Assembly: GCA_015063645.1 (NCBI GenBank)
Contig: SVTS01000006.1
Location: forward strand, 1 to 62,330
Length of the DNA: 62,330 nt
Origin: Oscillospiraceae bacterium
Lineage (GTDB): Bacteria > Bacillota > Clostridia > Oscillospirales > CAG-272
Reading direction: 5' to 3'
Below are positions 52,980-60,025 of this stretch, one piece after another (position 1 is the stretch's first letter; every line of letters starts with the position of its first letter). The notes under the pieces are model-generated. The model made no database searches and had not been told where the DNA came from. It saw nothing but the letters and a program-made list of their open reading frames with translations. The translations under genes and the position numbers were made by a program.

Positions 52980-53100
52980 ATCATAACACAGAATACAAAT
53001 GTATAAAAGTCCATTCTTGCACCTGTTTGGACCAGAAATGAATATTTTGGTGCAAGTTTTCTTGGGATTGTTGACAAGGACAGCCGATTTCCTGTATAAT
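52980..53100. promoter_or_regulatory. Divergent control region, unit 4
   Basis: Lipoprotein side: TGT-TATGAT (52980-52985), core ATTTCTGGTC (53030-53039) 45 bp upstream. Around the core lies an inverted repeat, CTTGCACC (53016-53023)/GGTGCAAG (53049-53056). Regulator side: TTGACA (53071-53076), 18 bp, TATAAT (53095-53100). Confidence 0.72.
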
Positions 53101-53141
53101 ACATACAAGACGGCAGCGCAGAAGTTTCAGGGAGGTATACA

Positions 53142-53978
53142 ATGGCAATTATGCAGCTGCGCGATGAGGATGTTGAGATAACGCAGATCAGTATGGTCAA
53201 CTATTCCCACACGGATCGTCCGTGGAATTTCAACCGGCGCAAAAAGAGAGCACCGCGCGGTGAAAACGGATATATTCTTATGTTTATACAGCAGGGCAGT
53301 TACTACCACAGCGTGGGTGAAAACGACATGTTTATTCCGGCGCATTCGATTGTGCTCGCCAGGGAGGAGAACGGTCCTTTCTGCAATACTTCCGCGTCTC
53401 TTCCGTTCCGGTATGTATACATTCATTTTTATACGGAAGATGAACTTCCCCTGACGTTCGACCCGTTTTTCCGGCTGTGTCTGGCGCCGGATCAATGCCG
53501 CGGCTGCGAGGAAAAAATGCTGGCGGCACTGCAGATTTTCAGGAGCCGTCCCTTTGGGTGGCGTCTCCGCCTGCGCGGGATCGTGGAAGAGCTGCTTCTG
53601 CGCATATTTACCGTGTATTGGGAAGAGCAGAACGAGGATAATATGCCGCAGCTGATCAAAACCGGCACGGAGCTGATCCGCAGCCGGATCTTTTCCGCAC
53701 CGCTTTCCGTGGATGAGGTGGCGCGGGAATGCGGCGTCACTCCCGCGCATCTGATCCGCTCCTTCCGGCGGTATCTGGGTATGACGCCGAAGCAGTATAT
53801 GAACAGTCTCCGGGTGGAGATGGCGTGTGATCTGCTGAAATATACCGAAAAATCCATGGAGGCGATCGCCGCCGAATCCGGCTTCACCGAAGCGCGGCAG
53901 ATGCGGCGTGTGTTCCGTGAAACTGTGGGCGTAACCCCCAGCGAATATAGAGGGCAGAAGCAAAAAAACCGTCCGTGA
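53142..53978 (+). CDS. AraC-family regulator, array copy 4
   Basis: 278 residues. Sensor: FIQQGSYYHSVGENDMFIPA, RPFGWRLRLRGIVEELLLRI; DNA binding: VARECGVTPAHLIRSFRRYL and ESGFTEARQMRRVFRETVG. GGAGG precedes the ATG. The gene has no stop before the terminator: the last residues (KNRP) are encoded by the left arm of the hairpin, and the TGA lies inside the stem. The same ending occurs in copy 5. The final 120 or so bases match copy 5 with only two differences. Confidence 0.9.
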   Translation: MAIMQLRDEDVEITQISMVNYSHTDRPWNFNRRKKRAPRGENGYILMFIQQGSYYHSVGENDMFIPAHSIVLAREENGPFCNTSASLPFRYVYIHFYTEDELPLTFDPFFRLCLAPDQCRGCEEKMLAALQIFRSRPFGWRLRLRGIVEELLLRIFTVYWEEQNEDNMPQLIKTGTELIRSRIFSAPLSVDEVARECGVTPAHLIRSFRRYLGMTPKQYMNSLRVEMACDLLKYTEKSMEAIAAESGFTEARQMRRVFRETVGVTPSEYRGQKQKNRP

Positions 53979-53996
53979 CAGTGTCACGGACGGTTT
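53966..53996. terminator. Bidirectional terminator, unit 4/5 junction
   Basis: A 14-bp perfect stem (53966-53979/53983-53996), loop AGT. Its left arm contains the stop codon of AraC copy 4. Confidence 0.85.
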
Positions 53997-54010
53997 TGTG
54001 TTATGCGGGA

Positions 54011-55486
54011 TTATTTGCCTGTGCCGAAGTAGTGCTCGTTCATAGTGGCGATATCTTTTTCGTATTTGCTTTTTTCAGCCGCATACTTGGAGGCGATCTC
54101 AGGCGTATCTTTCTGATCAGCCCATACTTTCTGATAGAACTGCTGGGGATTGGAGGGGATGCAGTGGTTTGCAAAGGAAATCCAGATGTGATCGCAGATG
54201 ATGTCGATCATATCGGCGCTGTCCTTGTTGGCGGAATAACGACCGCGGAGAGCCAGATCCTTGTATGCCGGGAATACGTCGATGTAACCCAGCCGGCTCA
54301 TAGCCTCGATAATCACGCCGGTGCGTTCTTTATCCTTGATGGTAGTGGGAACTGCGAAGTTGTTGCCGGTGGAGGCGACACGGAAATCATCCTGATTCTC
54401 ATCCAGTTTCGGGACGGGCAGGATGGTGTACTCGAAGTTGATCGTGTCGATGATCTTGATGGGGTTCTGCATGAAGTTCATCATGGAGAGAAGCGTGCCG
54501 TTCGTGTACATATCCATCAGCTGCTCACCCTTTGCGCCGGACTTGCGGTAGGAGAAGCCGGGGTTGCCGCCGAAGAGCCAGGAGCAGGTCTTGTCCATAT
54601 ATTTCTGGAATTCGGGGGTCATGATGTTTTCCACCAGTGCGGTGCCCTGCTCATTTACGATAACGGATTCAATACCGAAGCATTCGGTGGTGGTGTACTG
54701 TGCACCGACCATGGCCATGCCGTAGAGGTCGTTCCAGTCACGGGCACCGTTGCCGTTTACGTCCTTGTATACGTCCTTGGTCATCTTGATCCAGTCATCC
54801 AGATACCACTTGCCTTCACGGATGGCATCGTAGGGGATTGCAATGTTGTTGTTCTTTGCCAGATCCGTATTCATGTAGATGACGCGGGCGTAAGCCAGCA
54901 TGTTGTAGGCGATGGCACTCTGAATGGTGTAGAGCTTGTTGTTGATCGTCAGAGAGTCGGCTGCGGGCAGCCACCAGGGCTTGGAGAAATCAAAGGCATC
55001 GATCTCTCTCAGGTTGACCAGCGCGTTCTGGGTGTAGAGGTTTTTCATACCCTCGCCGCAGGCGATATCGCCGAAATCGTCACCGGCGGCAACCATCGTT
55101 CCGACATCTTTGTAAAGACCGTATACGTCGCCGGCGGACTGTACATGGGAGATCTTGATCTTGAATTTATCCTCAATTGCCTTGTTGCGGTTGTATACCG
55201 CATCGTTGACGGTCTCGCCCTTTTCCTCCTCGCGGTAGATGGTGCACAGAACAAATGTATCCGCGATATCACCGTACAGCCGGAAGTTGTAACCGTCGTA
55301 GGTTACGTTGGGAGCAGTGTCTGCAAGCGGATCTGTGGTGGTTTCTTCGGGCGCAGTGGTGGTGTCGGCGGAATCGCCGGAGCCGGTGGTTTCTGCGGGA
55401 TCGCCGCCGCTGGAGCAGGCTGCCAGAGAGGAAGCCAGCATCAAAGCCGCCAGAAGCAGGGACAGCAGTTTGGATGTGCGTTTCAT
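54011..55486 (-). CDS. Extracellular solute-binding lipoprotein, array copy 5
   Basis: 491 residues; lipobox SLAAC with Cys24, Thr-rich linker. Calcium-like loop DVNGNGARDWND. Shares KPWWLPAADS, QSAIAYNMLAYARVIYMN and SWLFGGNPGFSYR with copies 3 and 4. The segment after KISHVQSAGDVYGLYKD differs from the others, as does YRKSGAKGEQLMDMY, both candidates for ligand selectivity. Outer-face lipoprotein; AAAGGAG ribosome site. Confidence 0.88.
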   Translation of the reverse strand: MKRTSKLLSLLLAALMLASSLAACSSGGDPAETTGSGDSADTTTAPEETTTDPLADTAPNVTYDGYNFRLYGDIADTFVLCTIYREEEKGETVNDAVYNRNKAIEDKFKIKISHVQSAGDVYGLYKDVGTMVAAGDDFGDIACGEGMKNLYTQNALVNLREIDAFDFSKPWWLPAADSLTINNKLYTIQSAIAYNMLAYARVIYMNTDLAKNNNIAIPYDAIREGKWYLDDWIKMTKDVYKDVNGNGARDWNDLYGMAMVGAQYTTTECFGIESVIVNEQGTALVENIMTPEFQKYMDKTCSWLFGGNPGFSYRKSGAKGEQLMDMYTNGTLLSMMNFMQNPIKIIDTINFEYTILPVPKLDENQDDFRVASTGNNFAVPTTIKDKERTGVIIEAMSRLGYIDVFPAYKDLALRGRYSANKDSADMIDIICDHIWISFANHCIPSNPQQFYQKVWADQKDTPEIASKYAAEKSKYEKDIATMNEHYFGTGK

Positions 55487-55518
55487 GATAATTTCTCCTT
55501 TCGTAATAGAGTAATTAT

Positions 55519-55636
55519 ATCATAGCACAGTTTTTCCGCAATATAAATACAGCTAATGAATCGGGAAAAGACCAGAAATTGATATAGCAATGTATGTATC
55601 CGGTGTGTTGACAAAAACGGATTCCGGCGGTATAAT
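55519..55636. promoter_or_regulatory. Divergent control region, unit 5
   Basis: Lipoprotein side: TGC-TATGAT (55519-55524), core ATTTCTGGTC (55570-55579) 46 bp upstream. Regulator side: perfect TTGACA (55608-55613), 17 bp, TATAAT (55631-55636). No clear 21-bp repeat here. Confidence 0.72.
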
Positions 55637-55671
55637 AAGAATCAGGAAATCCTTTTCGGCAGGAGGTAAGT

Positions 55672-56502
55672 ATGAGTCCCGGTTTGGATTTTAATACGGA
55701 TGTGATGGTTCGGAAACTCAGTTATGCGGCACTGGAGGAGAAAGATATTCCGTGGAAATACGGCCCCCGCCGGGACAATATACCCGAATGCGCTTATTCC
55801 CTGATGTATCTCCAGCAGGGGAGTTTTTATCACTGCGTAGAGGGCAGGGAACGAATATTCATTCCTGCCCACTCACTTGTGCTGAAAAAATTTACCCGGA
55901 GTACGTACTTCAACACGTCTGCAGAGCTGCCGATCCGATACGTGCGGTGTACCCTTTATACACTGGAGGAGCTTCCGATAGAGTTTCCGGGCGGGAATTA
56001 CTTCGTCCTTTCCGCAGAAGCCGTACCGCAGAGCGAGGAAAAAATGACGGCAATGCTCCGTCTGTACAAAGAGCGCCCGTTCGGATGGAGAACCCGCCTG
56101 AGGGGCATTGCGGAGGATTTGCTTCTGTCCATTCTCAAGGTGCATTACGAAGAGAAATGCGGGTCCCTTCCGCCGCTGATTGCCGAGAGCATCGCTGTGG
56201 TCAAGCGCCGGATTTTCTCTGAGGTTCTCGGCGTAGAGGACGTGGCGCGGGAATGCGGCGTCACTCCCGCGCACCTGATCCGCTCTTTCCGGCGGTATCT
56301 GGATGTGACCCCCAAGCAGTATATGAACAGTCTCCGGGTAGAGATGGCGTGCGATCTGCTGAAATACACCGGCAAATCCATGGAGGAGATTGCCGAGCAG
56401 TCCGGCTTCAGCGAAGCGAGGCAGATGCGGCGTGTGTTCCGTGAAACGGTGGGCGTAACCCCCAGCGAATACAGAGGGCAGAAGCAAAAAAACCGTCCGT
56501 GA
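55672..56502 (+). CDS. AraC-family regulator, array copy 5
   Basis: 276 residues. Sensor: LQQGSFYHCVEGRERIFIPA, RPFGWRTRLRGIAEDLLLSI; DNA binding: VARECGVTPAHLIRSFRRYL and QSGFSEARQMRRVFRETVG. AGGAGG precedes the ATG. Its sensor half is nearer to copy 6 (both begin with SxGxDxNTDV and share the KYGPRR segment), while its 3' end is nearly identical to copy 4: a mosaic. Ends in KNRP read from the terminator arm, like copy 4. Confidence 0.9.
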   Translation: MSPGLDFNTDVMVRKLSYAALEEKDIPWKYGPRRDNIPECAYSLMYLQQGSFYHCVEGRERIFIPAHSLVLKKFTRSTYFNTSAELPIRYVRCTLYTLEELPIEFPGGNYFVLSAEAVPQSEEKMTAMLRLYKERPFGWRTRLRGIAEDLLLSILKVHYEEKCGSLPPLIAESIAVVKRRIFSEVLGVEDVARECGVTPAHLIRSFRRYLDVTPKQYMNSLRVEMACDLLKYTGKSMEEIAEQSGFSEARQMRRVFRETVGVTPSEYRGQKQKNRP

Positions 56503-56520
56503 CAGTGTCACGGACGGTTT
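56490..56520. terminator. Bidirectional terminator, unit 5/6 junction
   Basis: A 14-bp perfect stem (56490-56503/56507-56520), loop AGT, identical to the unit 4/5 hairpin and again containing the regulator's stop codon. Confidence 0.85.
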
Positions 56521-56534
56521 TGTGTTATGCGGGA

Positions 56535-58019
56535 TTATTTGCCCCAGTAGTACTCGTTCAGCTGAGTGATAACCTTTTCGTATGCACTCTTCTTGGCGGC
56601 ATACTTGGATGCGATTTCAGGCGTTGCATTTCTGTCGCCCCACACTTCCAGATAGAAGTTCTGCGGGTTGTTGGAGCCAAGGAAGTTCATGTACGCGAAA
56701 GATACCCAAGCACTGTCAGCGAAGATATCCACCATGTCGGCACAGTCCTGATCGGTGGAATAACGGCCACGGAGAGCCAGATCCTTGTATGCGGGGTATA
56801 CATCTCTGTAGCCGAGACGGCTCATTTCTTCGAGAATGTATCCGTCACGCTCCACATCTTTGACTGTGGTGGGGATCGCAAAGTTATTGCCGGTGGAGCC
56901 TGCACGGTAGTTTTCCTGATTTTCGTCCAGCTTCGGAACGGGCAGGATGGTGTAGTTAAAGCTGAAATCCGGAACCAGATTGACCAGATTCTGCATGAAG
57001 TTCAGACCGGTCAGCATGTTGCCCGTCTTGAACTGAGTCGCCACATTCCAGCCGTTGCCGGATTTATTCTGCCACATGAAGCCGACGTTGCCGCCGTACA
57101 GCCACTGGCAGGTTTTCTCCATGTACTTCTGGAATTCGGGAGACATGACGTTGTCAACCAGAGCGGTACCCTGTTCGTTCATGATAACGGATTCTACGCC
57201 GAAGCACTCAGCAGTAGCGTACTGATTGCCGCACATGATCATACCGTAGATGTCGCCGGGGTCACGCTGACCGTCGCCGTTTACATCCTTGTAGAAATCC
57301 TTGGTCATGTTGATCCAGTCGTCCAGAGTCCATTTGCCTTCACGGACTTTGTCATAAGGAACCGTAATGTTGTTGTCTTTCGCCAGATCGGTGTTCATGA
57401 AGACTACGCGGGCGTAAGCCAGAATGTTGTAGGAGATGGCACTCTGTACGGTGTACAGCTTGTTGTTGACCGTCTGGGACTCTGCCGCAGGCAGCCACCA
57501 TACGCGGTCGAAATCGATGGACTTGATCTCTTTCAGGTTGACCAGCGCATTTTGCAGATATGCCTGGTTCAGGGATTCTCCGCAGACCAGATCGGCGAAA
57601 TCATCGCCGGATGCTACATTGGTGATCGCGTCCTTGTACAGGGAATAACAGTCGCTGGCAGACTGTACATGGGTGATCTTGATCTTAAAGCGTTCCTCAA
57701 CAGCCTTGTTGCGGTTGAAAACCGCATCGTTGACGGTCTCGCCCTTTTCTTCTGCACGGTAAATCGTGGGGAAGAGCATGGTGTCTTTGATATCGCCGTA
57801 GAGACGGAAGTTGTAGCCGTCAAACTTCACGTCAGCGGGGATCTTGTCCGCCAGAGGATCCTCTGTGGTTTCCTCAACAACGGTGGTGGTGTCAACGGAT
57901 TCCGCTGCACCGGAGGTGTCTGCGGGGGTGTCGTCGCCGCCGGAAGCACAGGATGCCATAGCAGAAGCCAGCATCAGAGCCGCCAGAAGCAGGGACAGCA
58001 GTTTGGAAGTGCGTTTCAT
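56535..58019 (-). CDS. Extracellular solute-binding lipoprotein, array copy 6
   Basis: 494 residues from the ATG at 58019. Signal peptide as in copies 3-5, lipobox AMASC with Cys24. Calcium-like loop DVNGDGQRDPGD. The most diverged of the second subfamily: VWWLPAAES, LYGGNVGFMWQNKSGNG and LVNLVPDFSFNY replace the others' KPWWLP, LFGGNPGF and NPI segments. A different ligand is therefore likely. Outer-face lipoprotein paired with AraC copy 6. Confidence 0.88.
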   Translation of the reverse strand: MKRTSKLLSLLLAALMLASAMASCASGGDDTPADTSGAAESVDTTTVVEETTEDPLADKIPADVKFDGYNFRLYGDIKDTMLFPTIYRAEEKGETVNDAVFNRNKAVEERFKIKITHVQSASDCYSLYKDAITNVASGDDFADLVCGESLNQAYLQNALVNLKEIKSIDFDRVWWLPAAESQTVNNKLYTVQSAISYNILAYARVVFMNTDLAKDNNITVPYDKVREGKWTLDDWINMTKDFYKDVNGDGQRDPGDIYGMIMCGNQYATAECFGVESVIMNEQGTALVDNVMSPEFQKYMEKTCQWLYGGNVGFMWQNKSGNGWNVATQFKTGNMLTGLNFMQNLVNLVPDFSFNYTILPVPKLDENQENYRAGSTGNNFAIPTTVKDVERDGYILEEMSRLGYRDVYPAYKDLALRGRYSTDQDCADMVDIFADSAWVSFAYMNFLGSNNPQNFYLEVWGDRNATPEIASKYAAKKSAYEKVITQLNEYYWGK

Positions 58020-58049
58020 GTTTGTTCTCCTTTCGGATAGTTTACCTAT

Positions 58050-58171
58050 ATAATAACACGGTTTCGGTATATGCGAAATACGGAAAACAAACGGAATCGC
58101 GACCAAAATCTGATCACTTCACGGAGGACTTTCAGCAATTTGTTGACAAGCTGACAGAACACGGATATAAT
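58050..58171. promoter_or_regulatory. Divergent control region, unit 6
   Basis: Lipoprotein side: TGT-TATTAT (58050-58055), core GATTTTGGTC (58101-58110) 46 bp upstream; ACGGAA at 58080-58085 and 58091-58096, 11 bp apart. Regulator side: perfect TTGACA (58143-58148), 17 bp, TATAAT (58166-58171). Confidence 0.72.
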
Positions 58172-58210
58172 TATATATATTGAAGAAAAGACATGCGGCA
58201 GGTGATCGGT

Positions 58211-59026
58211 ATGAGTACAGGATTTGACTACAATACGGACGTGGCTATCTCAAAAATTGATGTTGTGTACCGCGCGGAAAACAGTAAGCCGTGGAAATAC
58301 GGACCGCGCAGACATAGTATGCCCGAGCACAGCTACTGCTTTATGTATATGCAGCTGGGCGGATTCTACCACGAAGTGGAGGGCAGGGGTAAGCTTCTCA
58401 TTCCCCAGGGTGCGCTGATGCTGAAAAAATATGACCGGCTGCTGTTCACCAATACGTCGGCGGATCTGCCGCTCCGGTATCTGGCGATGGATTTTCAGAC
58501 GATGGAGGAAATTCCGCTGGATTTTTCCCGGAGCGACTGCATACTGCTTGCGGGAGAAGCCGTACCGCAGAGTGAGGAGCGTATGACAGCGGCGCATCAC
58601 CTGTATACGGAGCGTCCGTTCGGGTGGAGGATCCGTCTGCGCAGTATTACGGAAGAACTGCTTCTGTCCTTTTTCAAGGCGAAGTACGACGAAAGATCCG
58701 ATGCCCTCCCGCCGCTGATCGCCGAAAGCACCGCTCTGATCCGCCGCCGGATCTTTTCCGGGATGCTGAGCGTGGATGAGGTGGCACAGGAATGCCACGT
58801 TTCCTCCGCCCACCTGATCCGCTCGTTCGGGCGGTATCTGGGCATGACGCCCAAGCAGTACATGGACCGTATCCGTGTGGAAATGGCATGCGATCTGCTG
58901 AAATATACCGGCAAATCCATGGAGGAGATCGCCGAGTTGTCTGGCTTCAGCGAAGCGAGACAGATGCGCCGCGTGTTCCGGAAGATCATGGACGTGCCGC
59001 CTCAGGAATACAGAGAGAAACAGTGA
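58211..59026 (+). CDS. AraC-family regulator, array copy 6
   Basis: 271 residues. Sensor: MQLGGFYHEVEGRGKLLIPQ, RPFGWRIRLRSITEELLLSF; DNA binding: VAQECHVSSAHLIRSFGRYL and LSGFSEARQMRRVFRKIMD. The IPxHS motif of the other five is changed to IPQGA here, matching the divergence of lipoprotein 6. The ATG at 58211 follows AGGTGAT. The stop is followed at once by the stop of the next, convergent gene, so this unit lacks the terminator hairpin of the others. Confidence 0.9.
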   Translation: MSTGFDYNTDVAISKIDVVYRAENSKPWKYGPRRHSMPEHSYCFMYMQLGGFYHEVEGRGKLLIPQGALMLKKYDRLLFTNTSADLPLRYLAMDFQTMEEIPLDFSRSDCILLAGEAVPQSEERMTAAHHLYTERPFGWRIRLRSITEELLLSFFKAKYDERSDALPPLIAESTALIRRRIFSGMLSVDEVAQECHVSSAHLIRSFGRYLGMTPKQYMDRIRVEMACDLLKYTGKSMEEIAELSGFSEARQMRRVFRKIMDVPPQEYREKQ

Positions 59027-59875
59027 TCACAGATCCGCCCGGAGGCGGCTCTGCCGGTACAGCCGGGGCGTGGTGCCGTTGTGCGCGCGGAAAACGCGGA
59101 TGAAATGGGACGCGGAGCAGAATCCGGAGCGCCACGCGATCTCTTCCACCTCCATTGCCGTGGTGAGCAGCAGATTTTTTGCAAAGCGCAGCCGGTAGGA
59201 AATCACATACTGATGCAGAGATTTGCCCGTATAGCGGCGGATGACATTGCTCAGATAATGGGGATGGTAGCCGAAATACTCGGCGATCTCCTGATTTGTC
59301 ACGTCACCCGCCGTGCATTTTTTGTGGATATACTGCAGAATCTGCTCGCAGAGCAGGGCATTGCCTTCCCGGTTCACGTTGCCGCGGATCAGCTCCAGAA
59401 GACAGAGACGCACGAGGGAGGAAACCTTTTCCCTGTAAAACAGCTCCCTTTCCAGAAATAATTCCGGGCACTGCCGCAGCGTGGCGTGCAGGGACGGCAC
59501 ATTGCGGATAATGGGCGATTCGAGCTCCTGCGGACAGTCGTGCGGCGGCACTTTTTCCGGATCGAAATTGTCCTCGGAGGCGGTGAAAAGGGAATCCTCC
59601 AGATGGCTGTTCTGCTGGGTCAGATCAAAATCCAGCACGATCAGACGGAAATTCTCGGAGGACTGAAAACGGAAATAGTATTTCGTCGCCGGCGGCAGGA
59701 AGATGGCGGTGCCTTCTGTCAGCTCATGGCGAACGCCGTCCAGCGTCAGCGTGCCGGATCCGCCCGACAGAAAGAAAAACCGGCAGTCGTAGCAGACGCT
59801 GCGGAGGGAGCGGTTCTGGTAGGATGTGTGAATCCGGGCGTAGCGTACGAACGGATTCAGATCGGTAAGAAGCAT
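59027..59875 (-). CDS. AraC-family regulator
   Basis: 282 residues from the ATG at 59875, which has AAAGGGTG upstream. Sensor: RFFFLSGGSGTLTLDGVRHE, GTAIFLPPATKYYFRF (cupin). DNA binding: IAEYFGYHPHYLSNVIRRYT and RSGFCSASHFIRVFRAHNG. Its sensor is of another type than the array's regulators. It converges end-to-end with array copy 6 and diverges from a Gfo/Idh oxidoreductase operon, which it probably controls. Confidence 0.9.
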   Translation of the reverse strand: MLLTDLNPFVRYARIHTSYQNRSLRSVCYDCRFFFLSGGSGTLTLDGVRHELTEGTAIFLPPATKYYFRFQSSENFRLIVLDFDLTQQNSHLEDSLFTASEDNFDPEKVPPHDCPQELESPIIRNVPSLHATLRQCPELFLERELFYREKVSSLVRLCLLELIRGNVNREGNALLCEQILQYIHKKCTAGDVTNQEIAEYFGYHPHYLSNVIRRYTGKSLHQYVISYRLRFAKNLLLTTAMEVEEIAWRSGFCSASHFIRVFRAHNGTTPRLYRQSRLRADL

Positions 59876-59923
59876 GGAACACCCTTTCTGCACGGTGCGT
59901 GCAAATTCCTTTGGAATATGACA

Positions 59924-59979
59924 TTTTTGCACGGTTTTGTGCTACATTTTGTTTGAAATTTATGATATAATTCATTATA
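59924..59979. promoter_or_regulatory. Divergent control region with face-to-face -10 boxes
   Basis: Plus strand TATAAT at 59966-59971; minus strand TATAAT at 59974-59979, two bases apart on opposite strands. A 10-bp-spaced repeat TTTTGCACGG/TTTTGTGCTA lies at about 59925-59944. Neither promoter has a good -35. Confidence 0.55.
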
Positions 59980-60025
59980 GCACAGGCACGGGAGCGTGTC
60001 AACTTATAATTTGAGAGGAAAAATC

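Noticed and set aside
52944-53108. N-terminal extension of lipoprotein copy 4 (and a similar one for copy 6, 58020-58106)
   Set aside because: It would bury the signal peptide and lipobox and overlap the control region; paralogues all start at MKRTSK.
43818-58040. Open frames of 327-513 codons on the plus strand opposite each of the six lipoprotein genes
   Set aside because: They recur only because the lipoproteins are paralogues. Their translations have no signal or domain, and each lacks a convincing start.
55519-58171. 21-bp half-site repeats in control regions 5 and 6
   Set aside because: Checked at the offsets seen in units 2 and 3; the words do not repeat there, so the 21-bp claim is limited to units 2, 3 and the 1296 site.
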